Shown in pieces: positions 13,584-27,390 of a stretch of 64,000 nt of DNA (positions are counted from its first letter, which is position 1; each line of letters opens with the position of its first letter). Source of the stretch: Cladobotryum mycophilum (Eukaryota > Ascomycota > Sordariomycetes > Hypocreales > Hypocreaceae); contig CM071590.1 in NCBI GenBank assembly GCA_036429605.1, positions 372,001-436,000 on the forward strand. Reading direction: 5' to 3'. Both the position numbers and the translations under genes were made by a program. The notes below the pieces were generated by a model. It was not told the origin of the DNA, ran no database searches, and was given only the letters and a program-made list of their open reading frames with translations.

Positions 13584-15035
13584 CTCAGCTGGGACTTGCT
13601 CCCACAGCTAGTTGGAGAACCTGAGAGTGTTCATAGCCCTTGGTAGGAGGGGGCTAGATGATTTATATGCGTCTAAGCCTCAAGGAAGACTACATCAATC
13701 TATGATGCATCTGGTGTTGAAGTTTTGCGCCATGAAGCTTAAGCTCCCATTATCTTGAACCGTCAAAACCCAATTGCATATAGAAGCCTGCGTTTGAGAT
13801 GGTGCTTTATTAAACCCTCAGATTCATGAGTACTTTTCGATGGTTCCTCTAGAGCTGAGAAGAACCTCTTGAAATCGTAGTCCCATGGTGTTTCTTCTTT
13901 TGCTTGTGTGTAGAATCGTTGAGTGTAAGGTGATGATGACATCTATTGCTGCGATACGCTTGTTCCATTCGCGAATTCATAAACACTCCATATCCTCTTC
14001 TTAGGGGGATTGAAAACGACGCCAACGGTCATGAGAAAGCAAGAATCTAATACACACATAATCAGTCATGTACTAGTTGAAGCGGTGGAATGGATGCAGT
14101 CGGGTCACACAGACATATCAGGCAGGGATGTTGATGCTACAGGTTGGCCACACCAAGTTGGCGTCTGGCCGGAGGGATCAACAGCAACCTTGGCTGGCAG
14201 CCAATGATGGCGGCAGCTCGTGTTCTCAGAGAAGTTAGAGCTGTTTAGAGCAAGGCTTCTGGTAGGCCATGGCACGTCATGTCATGGAGTAGAGTGTGGC
14301 AGCATTACGTCTTTGACATCCATGGAGAGTGGGATGGGCGAAACAAGCAAGCAAACAAAGTTGACTGTATGGATACAGGGCATGGCATAACAAGAGAAGA
14401 GGGATAAAAGACTTATCAATCATCATAGCCCCTTTGATTTGATTCTGAATCTTGACTGAAACAATCCACAGTAAAAGAGAAGCATCATAGTCAAAGTTGT
14501 CTGTTTTAATTCCAACCTCCCAGTGTTTCGGGTTGTGTCTGAAAACAAGTCGAGATCCGCCCCGTCCCCTGCAAACCAACCCGCACACCTGCATTCACCC
14601 ATAACCTGTGACACGATCAGACCAGACCAGGGGTACCTCCAATGTACCTCCCCACCCGAATTTTCGAGAACGCATACGCCAAGGATACATTGGCAGCGGT
14701 GCCTTGTAGCATCGCCAGCTTAGCAGCTCACAGTGGTCACAGCGCTAGGTATGCTCTGAGCTCTGTGCCTGGAATTGATCCCTCCCACTGGCACTGTCCC
14801 ATCGTCAGGGCTTCCATCCATCCATCCATCCATCCATCCAATTCTTTTTCCCTCTCGCCAGACGAACCTCTTTAATCCTCCCCCTCCCCTTTCGCTTTCT
14901 CCTCCATGATCCCCCCGGCTCGTCTCTGTTTTCATTTTCTGCTTTCCTGCCTGCATTCTGTCCGCTGCCACGACGACGCCGACGACGACGATAGACATTG
15001 AGCCGCGACACTAATAGAACGCCAGTTTTCCCATC
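13584..15035. other. Divergent intergenic region with a CCAT repeat
   Basis: The region separates the minus-strand F-box gene and the plus-strand alanine-rich gene. I see no gene. A CCAT tetranucleotide run occupies about 14813-14840, and pyrimidine-rich DNA (14850-14960) precedes the next start codon, as expected for a fungal leader. Confidence 0.6.
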
Positions 15036-18000
15036 ATGGCCGCCGAGTCTATAGGCTCGCTGAAGCCGACCAACGGCTCGTCACATGTGAATGGCAAGAT
15101 GAACGGCCAAACCGTAACCAGGAAACAGCCAGCCAAGAAAAGGAGTGGCTTCTTGTCCAAGCTATTCAACATCGTTGCAAGGTAGGCACTCACCTGACCT
15201 GGCGATAACCATGACGGCTATGGATGATATGATGCCCCGCCGTGTTGTGCATCTGTTCCGAAGATCTGGCTCGATCCTATCATATCCTAGCTCGTCGCAA
15301 ATGATGCAGATGGATGGCTAACCCTGTGGGTATCCAGACTCACTACTTGGACCGTTATTCTCACCATCCTTTTCCGCTGCCCTTCCTCGCTCGACGCCTG
15401 TGACGAGACTTCGCCAGTCATCTGCGAGCAATATTTCCGCGCCAAGAATTTCGTCACTCCATACGCCCAGCCGCTTTACGACCAGCACGTTGCGCCATAT
15501 GTGGACTTTGTCAAACCCTACTACGACGCAGCTGACAGCCATTTTCTGACACCCGCCCGCGAATACGCTGTTCAGTATGGTGCGCCATTGGCGAAACATG
15601 GACAAGAACAAGCTCTACAGCAGTGGGAAAAGCATGGCCAGCCTAGAGTAGCCGAGCTTCGAGCGCGGTTACAGGAGCAGTATGGTCAGTTCGTTGCGCC
15701 GCATTTGACGAAAGCTACCGAAGCTATCGAACCATACTACGAGATTGGCCGCACAAACTCGTTGCAGTTATTTTATGAATTCCTGCTACCCTCGTACGAA
15801 TTCGCGCAGCCATATGCCCTTCAAGGATACGATACTGCTTCTACCTTTGCGACCGAACAAGCCGTACCGGCTGCCTATTGGATATGGAACAAGACAAGTG
15901 CATTCCTTGAAAAGGCAGTTTGGCCACAGATGCGTGTCGTCTATATGGAGAATGTCGAGCCACAGCTTGTTCGAATTGGCGAGCGTCTCGAACGGTATAA
16001 GAACAAGACTAGAACAAGATCCAAGTCAAAGTCAAAGGTTCTACTGCAGACAACTTCCACTGGGTAAGAAATGCGGCGATGCTTGGTCTATCCGTTGCTC
16101 AATCTCTAATTCTTGCAGTACGCGAAAGCCCTCCACCGAGCAACCTCAATCGTCTTTCAGCAAACCTGAGCCCCAGAGTACCACTTATTCTTCTACTTCG
16201 ACTGTTTCAGACAAAAAGGCGCCGTCCGGTAGCCCCAATATTGAAAAACAGACAGAAGCGTATTGGAACCCGGTCAAGGCTCCGGCCCCTGCCGATAACG
16301 AGACTGAAGAAAGAAAAAAGGCTCGTGAAATGGTTGCCGAGGACCTTGAAATGTGGCAAAATAAGTTTGCAGCACAAGCTGATGAGGGAGCTGTCGCTAT
16401 GGAAGAACACATCGACGAGATTGCGCAGCGTATGGTAGCCGAAGAGGTGGCCGTCACGGGCAAGGGCCATCTGGACAGACTAAAGTCTACGGTCAAGTCT
16501 GAGTTGGATGGACTCAAGATCAAGATTTCGACCACCATCAGCAAGGGCTCCAATAAAGATGCTGATGATGTTGAGCAACAAGCTGTAAGCGCTATCCGCT
16601 CTGCTGGCATGGCTGTCAAGCAAGCGGCTCAAGCGATTCGCGGCTGGCGTGAACAGTACGACGAAGAGCTACAGCAGATGGTCTTGGATGCCGCAGACGT
16701 GCACTTTCAGATCCTTGACGAGACTAGGGGTCTCGCCTTACAGCAAATTGGCATGAAGTGGGCATGGACCGACGGTGTTACCTACAAAGACTGGGCCAAG
16801 TATCACGAACTAAAGAAAACACTAAGTGAGTGGACCGAGGAACTGAAAAAACTAATCGTCACCAATCCTGCCCTTCTCGCCGCCCAAGAAGCATCCGCGC
16901 AAGTCGAAGATAATGGCATGACCATTGCCTCTGCTGCCGCCAGAGAGTTGGCTCGCCTTAAGGAGGTAACCCGCTGGAAGATAGCGGCAAAGGATGCTAC
17001 CGATAATTTCGATTCAGTCGCGATGAGGCTGGCAGCTGAAGCTGCGCGGAAGGCTTCGCAAGCCCCTGAGACCGCGACCCATGGACATGAGGAGGTTGAG
17101 CCTTCTATCGCGGAAGATCTATCAAGTGCGGCGGAGGCAATCAAATTAGCCTCGCCTGCAGTAGTGGAGTCTGAAAAGCCTGACTCGACTCTGCCAGTTG
17201 CCTCGGACTTGGTCCGTGAAGCGTCATCCTCAACAACCGACGTCAAAGGCCTTGACGTAGATGATGAGAAGGATCAAAGCGTATTAACCCCTGAACCCGA
17301 GGTACAACGTATTCAGAATGATGTCTTTGGCTCTCCTGATGAGGCACAATCACACTTGGGCAATTTGAATGATGAAGTGGCAGAATCCGACGATCTTTCA
17401 ACGAGCCCGAACCCCCTGAACGAAGAGTCAAAGGAACCCGCCACCAAAGAAACGAGCGTTAAACAGCCTTCCGAATCATTAATCCCGACGGACAAGAATG
17501 ACGCTGTCAATGACGAATTCGAGGATCAGGATCAACGCGACGACACGCCTGTGGTCAACGTCCCATCTGTCAAGCCGGCTTTCCTTGGTGCCGCAGCTCA
17601 GGTAGTAGCTGATCGGCAAATCGTCTTGGATGAGGATGAAGACACTGATGATTTGTTATCTAGCGCGACTAATGCCGCCGAGGCCGCATATTCCAGCGCT
17701 GTCTCTCTGGCATCTGGCCAATATTCAAGTGCAGCGTCCATCATTTCAGCACAAATCTATGGGACGCCGGAGCCTGTTCACAATCAACTTTTCGCCTCGA
17801 TTTCATCGGCATACGACAAAGCAGTCGCCGCAGCAAGCTCCAAGTTGAGTGACGCAGCCGACGCCGCCTCATCTGGAGTGTTAGGAACGCCTACTGCTAC
17901 CCAGGCGACTCCAACGCCGGTTGACTGGGCAAGGGTAGAATCAATTGCAGCTCAGCGCTTGAACGAAGGTAAATTATGGGCCGAGCTCCAATATCAGAGC

Positions 18001-18789
18001 GCTTTAATTGCTATGGGACTGGCAACACCAACGCCCACCTCTCCGACTGAAAAATACTACGAGGAAGCCAAGTATCACTACTACGCAAGAATCGGCCTCG
18101 CGCAAGACCGCTACTCGAGCTTTATTGCAGCAGCCTCTTCTGCCTGGTCCTCAGTAACTGCAACACCAACACCCACAAATATTGCTGGCTCGGCGTCCTC
18201 TATGGCGTCTGCGGCAAGCAAGTCTGCCGTCTCTGTTGCTAATGTTGCTGGCGAAGCGGTTGAATCCGCTTATTCAGCCGCCACCGAAAATGTTGCCTCG
18301 GCAGTCTCTGCAGTGGACGAATCTCTCAATGCTGTCGTGGATGGTGCTGCTGAACAGGTCTATCTTGCCGGCGTGGGTATTGCTGAGAAGTGGGAAACAG
18401 TTGTTGGTGAACTGAGCGCGCAGATTTACGGACAGCCTACACCGACCGCCTGGTTGGATGGTTTCACCAAGGGTGCGAGTGCTTCTGCGGCGACTGCAAC
18501 TTCTGCTGTTGGCGGTGTTCTTCAGACAGCTTCGGCTGATGCCGCAAGGCACTATGAGGATGTTAGCGCGCTTCTTTCGGAGTTAATTGTCGGTAGAGAG
18601 GCACCGTTCACAGAGAGTGTCTTTTCTAGGCTCAGTGCTGCATATGCTACAGCTGTGGAGAACGTGGGAAGTTTGGCAAGTGAGGCTACTGCAGCTGCTG
18701 AGTCGGCAGGGAGCAAGGCAAGCAGCGTGGTGAGCCAGGCAACCGAGGCGGCCAAAGAGAAATTGCAGCCTGTCAGGGATGAGTTATAA
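15036..18789 (+). CDS. Large alanine-rich fungal protein of the 'transcription factor hoxa13' annotation group
   Basis: Three exons (15036-15181, 15338-16063, 16119-18789) with 156- and 55-nt introns encode 1180 aa. A basic N-terminus (about 46 aa) is followed by one hydrophobic segment (TTWTVILTILF, residues ~50-62), which looks like a membrane anchor. Next come ~190 residues rich in Tyr/Pro/Ala, a region rich in Lys/Ser (~280-340), a charged helical region (~340-600) and an acidic linker. From about residue 780 there is a long Ala/Ser-rich amphipathic-helix region. This last part contains a repeated SAQIYGxPxP motif near residues 834 and 1057, with a weaker third copy near 1115. Fungal genomes usually label such proteins 'hoxa13'. 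I see no homeodomain, so the name is misleading. The helical repeats suggest lipid-surface or membrane association (inference). Confidence 0.8.
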
Positions 18790-20689
18790 GGAGGCGATGC
18801 ATTTGATGTTGAGCATTTTCAGACGATACCCATTGGTGGAGAGATGAGTTGGAGGGATCAAGGCATTGGACCGGCATGTCAAGCCCTTGTTGGGGTCGTG
18901 CGTGATACCACCGGAATTTCGGCAACTAACTGGTGTTGTTGACGGGGTATTGTTCTTTTATTGTTGTCGGAATGACAAGTATTCTATATGTATGTATTTA
19001 TCTTCAATGCCGTCACTGGTGATGGCTTTGGGTACATGATGACTACGGCTGGGATTTAGTCGGTAATGACGGGCAAGGTTATACTATCTGGGACAAGGCA
19101 AAACAGGGCGGCCTGATGGATGTGGAATTATTATAGGGACAGGATGGCATGACACCGCCGGGCAGGCTCGTGGTACAATGTATTTCGGCATGTTCTGTTT
19201 TGGAGTATTGTTATTTTACAGCCAAATTTGGCTGATAGACTGAAGACAATTGCTTCATCGAACAAGATTATTGATTGGATTCTCGAATATGCTTTGGGTC
19301 ATTGTTGGAGGTGATGTCTGTGAAGTCATCACCACCACTGCACTCAACCAGTCAGCCAATTAACCTAGCTGCCGCGTGGTTTCGGAACGGATCAATGTGA
19401 TATCCGGACCCACAATGACAATGCATTTGATTGCATGTGTTGAACCAACAGGGTGGCGACGCCGAGGCTCAGCAGTGTCATGGAACCAAATAAGACGGCG
19501 AATAATTTTATAATTAATGGCAGATTTCGGAGAAACAGGCGACGGCCTTTTCGACTCTTTCCGATGCCTGTGAAAGCACTGGGATAATAAACTGACGATG
19601 AATTTCATGGTGGTGCACGGAAAGAAAAAGAAAGAAAAAAAGAGACGCCTCATCTATTGATTCATTATACGACATGCCTGGTGTGGAACACGGCATGCAG
19701 TCCTCTGACGTATGTACAATCCTGTATGACCATGCATTGACAGGCTTCTCCAACCCCCAAATTCGATCAACAGCGTGGAGACGGGCCCCCCAACCCAGCC
19801 CATCAAACCACCCCAACTTTCCCGTCCCCTTTGGTTTCTAGGCCGAGTCCGTCTCAGATTAGATATCTGCTAACACCCTCTTTGGTCTTCTTGACCTGCA
19901 GTAGCTTCGGGTCCTTCGAGACAAAAAGGGGAATGGAGTCTATCAGAATTGCCGGTCATAATTCCATGTCCAGCCTAGGGCTCGATCAGCAGCAGCAGCA
20001 CAAAGCAAGCAAGGCAATCGACCAACAACCAGGCTTCTAGATGTTTGCCCTGCTCTTCTCTTGCAGCTAGTGTGGCTGACGGGGTCAGCAAAGCCGTTGA
20101 TTAGCTTCTAACCTGGACCAGCTTTGCCAAGCAAAGACAGACAGACAGAGAGACAGAGACCCGCCAACAAACGATTTTGCCCGTTCGGATTCCACTCGGG
20201 GAGTAATTGTCTCAGTCTCTTCTGTCCGTTCGACCTGGACTTGTTTTTTTCTCTCCCTCTTTTTCCATTCGTTCAACATTCTACGACACCGTCCGTGCCT
20301 AGATTTCAGTATATCTTACGACTGAGCGCAGTTTATTTCCTCAATTGCATTCTCTCCTTCAACTGTTGTGAGACAAACCTCCCCCTCCCCAAAAAGCTGC
20401 GACGCATGGAATTCGTAGTGGAATTCTTCTCTCTTTTGCTCAAGTCCATACATTGAGCCGAGTGTATAAACATTTGGTTATACTCTCACCTTCTTTGGGC
20501 TCTTTGTGTGTGATACCTCATACACTTTTTTTGCCGACAGTTATTTGCCATCTCGGAGTCGCAGAATCGCTCGTTCAAGGAGACAGTCGTGCCATTCTGT
20601 TGCTGGGGACCTGCCTGCTGCTCAATCCCGCTGCATTGTAGCATTGCAACACCTTATTGAGCATATCAGACCTGGCATAAATCCCACAG
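18790..20689. other. Intergenic region upstream of the permease
   Basis: No gene is supported. The left ~500 bp is 3' flank of the alanine-rich gene. The right part (about 20120-20690) is strongly CT-rich, with long pyrimidine runs ahead of the permease ATG, and looks like a long leader. Short open frames here are not conserved as far as I can tell. Confidence 0.55.
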
Positions 20690-22574
20690 ATGGGCTCCTC
20701 GACTGCCGCCCGACCGGCATACCCCGACGACAAGAAGTTCGGTGTCGACTCTGAAAAGAAACTCGGCTCTGAGTACCTTGTGCCTCACGAAGATGATATC
20801 CGCATCTCCTTGTCCAGCGACTTGAAGCATGATTCCACCCACCGGAGGCTCAAGTCGAGGCATATTCAACTGATCGGCATTGGTGGCTCAATTGGAACAG
20901 TTCTTTATGTGCGTTAAACTTCGCCCTCCCATCTATCCCTTACAAGTATCATATTGAAGGCTTATGCGTCCTGTGCCCGTTTCTGCAGGTCCAAATTGGT
21001 AAAGCTCTTCTCAATGGCGGCCCAGGTAGCTTGTTCATCGCCTTTAGCTTCTGGTGCACCGTCGTGCTCGCCGTCACTTTGTGCATGGCTGAAATGGTTA
21101 CGTATCTGCCCATATCGTCACCCTTTATCCGCTTTGCAGGTCGGTTTGTCGACGAGGCTATGGGATTTGCAACCGGATGGAACTTTTTCATCTTTGAGGC
21201 GTTTCTAGTGCCGTTTGAAGTGACGGCCTGCAACTTTATCATTCGTTTCTGGACCGATGCGGTGCCGACGGCGGCTATCATTGTCATCATCATTGTGCTT
21301 TACGCCTTGGTCAATCTGCTGGCTGTGAAGTGGTATGGCGAAGCTGAATTCTGGGCTGCCATCAGCAAAGTGCTGCTCATTATTGGACTCGTTTTCTTCA
21401 CATTCGTCGTCATGCTCGGGGGAACCCAAAGGGCGACCGCTTCGGCTTCAGGAACTGGGAAGAACCGGGTGCTTTTCATGAGTTGTATTACAAAGGAGAC
21501 CTGGGTTGCTGGCTGGGATTTCTGCAGTGCCTCATTCAAGCGGCATTTACCATTGCTGGGCCCGACTACGTCTCCATGGCGGCTGGTGAGGCCGAGAATC
21601 CTCGTGTGGTGATGCCTCGCGCTTATAACGCCGTCTTTTACCGTCTCACGGCGTTCTTCATTCTTGGGTCTCTCTGTGTTGGAATTCTCGTCCCATACAA
21701 TGACAAAGATTTGATTGCTGCCTTTGCGAATTCCAAGCCAGGCGCTGCGGCCTCACCGTACGTCGTTGCGATGAATCGTCTCGGAATCAAGGTGCTCCCT
21801 CACATTGTCAACGCCACCGTCCTCACCGCCGCCTTTTCCGCCGGCAACTCGTACGTCTATTGCGCTTCGCGATCTCTCTACGGCCTTGCACTAGAAGGGA
21901 AGGCTCCAAGGTTTCTGGTTACTTGCACGAGTACAGGGGTGCCGATTTATTGCGTTGGCGTTGTGCTTGTCTTTGCTCTCCTGTCCTTTTTACAACTGTC
22001 GTCTAATGCCGCCGTGGTGCTGAACTGGTTCGTCTCTCTTGGGACAGCGTCGCAGCTCATCAACTTTTCCGCGGTGTGCGTGACGTACATTTGCTTCCAC
22101 CGCGCGTGCAAGGCTCAGGGCATTGATCGCGACACATTGCCCTACAAGGCGTGGTTTATGCCTTATGCTGCGTACTATGCCCTGGCCTGGACGTCGGTCA
22201 TGGCGATAGTGGGTGGATACACTGTCTTTTTGCCTGGACAGTGGAATATCCCAGACTTTTTGTTCTCGTGAGTTTTACACTTCTTTTCTCTCTTGAGGTT
22301 GGGGGTTTGCTGACCGTAGTAGATACACAATGGTTGCCGTGTATCCAATCTTGTACTTTGGCTACAAATACGTTCGCCAGACAAAGATTCATGCGCCCGA
22401 AGAGGTTGACTTGCATGGGGGCTTGGATGAGATTGAAGAGTATCAGGCAAACTACATTCCCACGCCGCCAAAGTATGTCATTTGCCTCCTAATACATAGT
22501 ATATGCGGTTTGTACTAACAAGACTACCTTTTAGGAATGGGTTTGAAAAAATATTGGATAAACTGTTTGGCTGA
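20690..22574 (+). CDS. Amino-acid/polyamine permease, Agp2-like class (YAT family), with a -1 frameshift
   Basis: This is a plasma-membrane permease of the amino acid-polyamine-organocation superfamily with about 12 transmembrane segments. Four exons are seen: 20690-20908, 20989-22267, 22323-22472 and 22535-22574. The first has a GTGCGT donor. Diagnostic stretches are GIGGSIGTVLY before TM1, the WCTVVLAVTLCMAEM and FTIAGPDYVSMAAGEAENPR segments, and ASRSLYGLALEGKAP. These resemble yeast Agp2 (carnitine and polyamine uptake) more than general permeases, but the substrate is inferred. The frame breaks at G-run 21418-21422: before it the frame reads ...VVMLGG, and after it conserved sequence (GDRFGFRNW...) continues in another frame. 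Six G instead of five restores a 562-aa protein and also makes the downstream splice phase consistent. It is probably a sequence error, less likely a pseudogene. It converges on the ABC transporter. Confidence 0.82.
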
Positions 22575-22984
22575 GATGTTACCTTGATGTTCTACGTTTG
22601 ATCAAGCCTAGATGTTTGCCTATTTCTTTTTGTCAAAATTAGAGCATAGACTTGGTAAATGAGGATGGAATGAGGATACGAAGAATGAAAGACTAGCTTT
22701 TTTATGATTCTTTTCATTCTAATGATATATTATAACTCGCTCCAACACTTCATTCACCTGTCTAATGCCTGGCGGATAATCAAGCCCTCCCACCCCTTAC
22801 TGAGGTACAATGTCTTTCGCTTGATCCGTGTACAACTCGCTCACTTCTCAATACAATCATTACCCAATCCAAAAACGAAAAAGAAAAAAGAAACCAATAC
22901 CAGAAATCCCATCCATATCCAAAACGCCACCTATCATATCATATAAAAACACCTGAAAGTATGAAAAAAGAATTCATATCCAAT
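22575..22984. other. Convergent 3' intergenic region
   Basis: This is AT-rich DNA between the 3' ends of the permease (+) and the ABC transporter (-). It presumably contains both 3' untranslated regions. Nothing else seen. Confidence 0.6.
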
Positions 22985-25900
22985 CTATGAAGAAGAAGAA
23001 GACCCCTCAGGTCTCCTCCCTAACCCCTTTGCAGGGCCACACTCCACCACCTTTCCATGATCCAACCTCAGACACCAATTCGCATCCTCCACAGCCTCCA
23101 ACCTATGCGCAATCGTAATCACCGTACTGCTCGCCAGCTCCTCCCTCAGAATCCTCTGCACCGTCGCCGCCGTCGCGCGGTCAATCGACGCGGTCGCCTC
23201 GTCCAGGATCACGAGCCCGCTCCTGCGCAGCACGGCGCGCGCTATGCCTACGAGCTGGCGCTGTCCCTGGCTTAGGTTCTTGCCCGCGGCGTCAATCTGC
23301 GTGTCAAGGGTGAATTCTGGGCCGAGGACGCGGTGGATGGCGTTGAGGCAGGCGAGATCGGGGAATTTGCCCTCGGGGTCGATGTTATCGCGGAGGGTGC
23401 CCGGGAAGAGCGTGGGGTCCTGCTGGATGAAGGTTATGCGGTTGCGGAGGGCGGTGCGGTTGACCTTGGAGAGGTCTACGCTGCCGATCTTGACGGTGCC
23501 TTGGGAGGGGGTTTGGGTGACGAGGAGGGCGTTTGCGACGGTTGATTTACCAGAGCCGGTGCGGCCGAGGACGGCGCAGGTGGACCCCCCGGGGATCTCA
23601 AAGGATACCTCTTCCAGGACGGAAGGTAAGTCGTCGGCGTATCTAAAGGACATGCCTTCGAAGCGAACATCGTCGCAAGGTCTGGGCCAATCCTCCGGTG
23701 GCTCTTCTTCGCCCTTTGGCTCCTCGGGGATCCTGTTGAGCTGGTTCACACGCTCTAGTGAAACGGCATCGAGCTGGAGTTGGGCGAACTTCTCGCAGAG
23801 CTGCTGCACCGACGCCATCGCCATTGTGGTCTGCGTCAGGACGAAACCAATGGCACTAGCGGGGGTTCCGAGCCAGACCATGAAGAGGATGAGAAGGGCT
23901 CGCGTGGAGGCAGAGCTCATGCTTAGACGGAAATCGAGCCAGAAAGCCATGCTCCAGAAGAAATGATCTTGCTTCTGGAAGTCATCCACGGCGTCGAGGT
24001 GACGATCCTGAAAGTGCTTCTCTACTCTCAGGGCTCGAATCGTGACGAGACCATCTTGCATGACGCCAATGTTGGCAATAATAGGCGTGAGATACCGCAT
24101 CTCCATGCGGCGAAGGCAGCGCGAGACGGGAACGTAGATGCGGAAAAAGTAGACAAAGAGCACGGACACGGCGACGAGGATCATGAGCAGAGCTGGCTGG
24201 TGGGTTGCAATGGCGCCGACGCTCATGACCAAGGCAATCAGGTTGTACACGAACGATTCCAGGGGGCGACGATACCGCCGTCGACCATGCCCATGTCTGC
24301 AATCAGACGGTTCTTCAATTGGCCGGTTGGCGTGGTATCGTGATATCGGAACGTAGCCCTGCCGACCTTGTCGACCGCGGCCTTGAACAGACCCTGAGCC
24401 GCGTTGATGCTGATTCGTGCAAGCAGGCCTTGAGCGGCAGCGTAGGCAAGAATCTGCCCACCAGAGAGACCGGCCAGAACGTACAGCCAAGCCTGGGGAT
24501 GCTCATCCGGATTCGGCAGACCCCAATAGGAAACTTTCATCTCGCTGGGCTTGACAGTGTCGGAGCCCCAGGCTTCCAGGAGTCGAGCTCTTGATATGTC
24601 GCAGGCTCGGGATACTCCGTAGGATAGAGCCAAGAGGAACCACAGACTCCATTTACCGGCCTTCATGTACTTTGTGTATACGGAAAGCGACACGCCACCG
24701 GTCTCGCCGGGTTCTTCTGGTGCCTCCTTTAACCCGGAAATATCCTCAGCGTGCGTATCATGAGCTGCTTCAATCTCGCCATCGTGCTTGTCCGATGCTA
24801 CGTGGTAAGGATGATCAAGCTCTAGCTTAATTTGTTCCGGCGTCAGCACAGTGGCTCGTCCGTCGTCCATGTCGATAACCTGGTCGGCAATTCGGAGAAC
24901 AAGATCGTCTCTGTGGGTAACCATGACGATTGTGCGTTCCTTGGCAAGAGGGCCCTGTAGAAAACGTTTGACGATGAGGCTGGCTGTGTCGTGATCCAGA
25001 GCTGCGAGGGGGTCGTCGAGAAGCAGAATGGGGCATGTGCTGTATATGGCTCTCGCGAGGGCGACACGTGCCTTTTGACCACCAGACAATCCAACGCCGC
25101 CTTCTTCGAGCTTTGTCTGATCTCCATCGGGAAGAACAGCGAGGTCAGGTCCCAACGCACACACATGCAGAGTCTGGCGATATCTGATGGGATCATATCC
25201 ATGATGAAACACAATGTTTTCTCGGATCGTCTTGTTCTGCAGCCACGGGAGCTGCTGTGCGTACGCAATCGGGACATCGGGTCTAGTGAGGATACCTTTG
25301 TGCAGCTCCATCTCGTTGAGCGCAGCCAGGAGAAGACTCGACTTGCCGGAGCCAACTTTTCCTCGTATAATGGTCAAACCCGTGCTGAATCTGAGATCAA
25401 GGTCCGCGAGAACGATCTTGTCGGTAGACGGCCATGAAAAGGACGTATTCTGAAACTTGATATCCTTGACGGCCCTTCCACGCGCGCAGTCGTCGTCCCT
25501 ATCCGGCTCGCCCATGTACTTGTTGACTCGCTCAACCGGAATCGTTGCCTTCCAGTAGGCAGAGATGAGATCAAAGGCTTCCTTGACGCTAGCTTCCAGT
25601 TGAGAAAAGAGCTGAAGCGATGGCCAGATGACATTGTTGGGAAGACCTTGGCGAAGGACAAGAGTGTAGAGACAGATACTTGCGAGGGGATAGGCAGCTC
25701 CGCCAGTAACGCTCACGGTGGAAATCGTTGCGACGACATAGGAGATCTGGAGACGCTTGAACATTTCCATCTCTCGAAACTTCATGATTCTATCGCTCCA
25801 GGACGTCGTCCATCCGTTCAGCTTCAATGGCCGGCTCGCTTCGACAAAATGAGAGACTGCCTGGGCACGCTTATCAGAGTGCGCCGTCCGGGAACGCTCC

Positions 25901-27390
25901 AGCGTGATTAGCTTTTTAACCAGCAGCGAATTGACAGTGAGGAATATGATCATGAGACCGAACCCGACAGCGGAGGGCCAACCCATAATGTCGATGAGGT
26001 AGTACATAGTAACGATGACCTTGATGGGCTGGGAAACAAGTTTGGAGAAATCCCAGAATCTCTGGGAGATTTCGTATGTATCGCCTCGGACCAGGTTGAC
26101 AACCTTTGCATTTGATGCCGGCTGGGCCTGGGGAGCGATCTTGACCGCACGTCTCCGGCGGCCACAGAGCCTCGAAAAGAAGCGCTTGACCCTGTTTTGG
26201 GACTCGGCAACTTCGACCAAGACGCCATCATGATCCTCTTCGGGACCCTTTTCGGTCATGTCTGAGCCTGGCACGGCGCGGGTCAAAAGCTTGCTGAACA
26301 GAGCAATAAACGTTTCTCCGCGAGATCGCTCGTAGGCCTTGCGCGAGTACCATGACGATGTTGTCTTGCACACTTGGCGGGCCACGTCGAGGGACAGCAT
26401 GAAGAAGCACCAAAAGTTGGCCTCACTGGGGTTGTTACTATCAAGGGCGGCATAGAGCTTGCTCGTGAGGCGGATGTTGGTGACTTCGGCGACCTTTTCG
26501 GCGATGGCAAGGGTGGTGGCGATGAAGAGGTCGAGCCCATTGGCCTCTATTAGACAGGGTAGAAGCTTTCCCTTGAGCTCGCGGAAAGCCATGTACAGCC
26601 TGGTATGCTGAAACTCAAAAGGGAGGCCCCAGACATCCTCTTCGGTAATCTCCTTGGTGCGGCAGAGGCGAGCGAGTGGGTAGACCCATCTCATGGACCA
26701 GAATCCAAAGAGGCTCACGTCGTCCTCTGGGCTGCGAAGGTTGTGGGATGGGGCCGCGCCTGACTGGCCAATATCCTTGCCGCCCCATGCTGGGTCTCGA
26801 ATGGGCATGTTTCCAATGACAATGATGGCAACAAGACTGAGGCCGAGTCGGGAGAGCCGGAAGGGGTCCGCATCTTGGAGGGAATGCTCGAGGAAGCGAA
26901 TAGAGTAGATGGCAGCGTTGGCAGCAAGAATGGCCAGGTACAGGAGGAGTAGGAACCTTGGTGTCTTTACTGGCCTGTCAAAGGCCGTGATCAAGACAGC
27001 CGATAGCCATGGAACCATGTCGACGAGGCCGTGAACATGCCTGGCACCAATGAAGATGGGGACGAGGGCGAGGGTGAGTCCGGCAAAGGCGATCAGGGCG
27101 AGGGGAATCGTCCAGTGGGACCAGGGCTTTCGCTTGATAAAGTCCGGAGGCTCTTCCTGGGCAAAGGGCTGCAGCCAGGGCGGCAGTCGAGAGCCAATGG
27201 CAGATCGGGTTATGTACAGAAAGAAGATGGCTACCGAGAAGACGGCAACGGCGTATATGATGGCAGCATCAGCCGCTGAGATGTCGGCGTCACCGAGAGA
27301 AGCCTGGCCAGCAAGCCATGGTCTCTGGGATGGGTCAAATATGGGAAAGGCATCTGCCTGATGAGAGATGACAGGAGGCTTGGAAGACAT
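22985..27390 (-). CDS. ABCC/MRP-type ABC transporter, with a -1 frameshift
   Basis: This is a full-length multidrug-resistance-protein-type exporter of about 1468 aa in a single exon once one frameshift is allowed for. The order is: N-terminal hydrophobic TMD0-like segments (residues ~40-200); TMD1 (~280-600); NBD1 with Walker A GKVGSGKSS (~677), signature LSGGQKAR (~772) and Walker B ILLLDDP (~790); a Glu-rich linker; TMD2 (~890-1190); and NBD2 with Walker A GRTGSGKST (~1277), signature LSQGQRQL (~1375) and Walker B LVILDEATASID (~1395). All nucleotide-binding motifs look intact. The frame breaks at the G-run 24262-24266 (C5 on the coding strand), inside the conserved MVDGGIVAPLESF segment. 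One more C restores it. Substrates of this class include glutathione conjugates, bile acids and toxic metabolites. The specific one is unknown. No biosynthetic gene cluster surrounds it. Confidence 0.87.

Noticed and set aside
21366..21466. A 46-nt intron that might explain the permease frame change
   Set aside because: GT...AG positions exist, but using them would delete conserved residues (NPKGDRFGF) that are encoded perfectly in the second frame; a missing base is simpler.
23244..23966. 240-codon plus-strand frame
   Set aside because: It is antisense to NBD2 of the ABC transporter.
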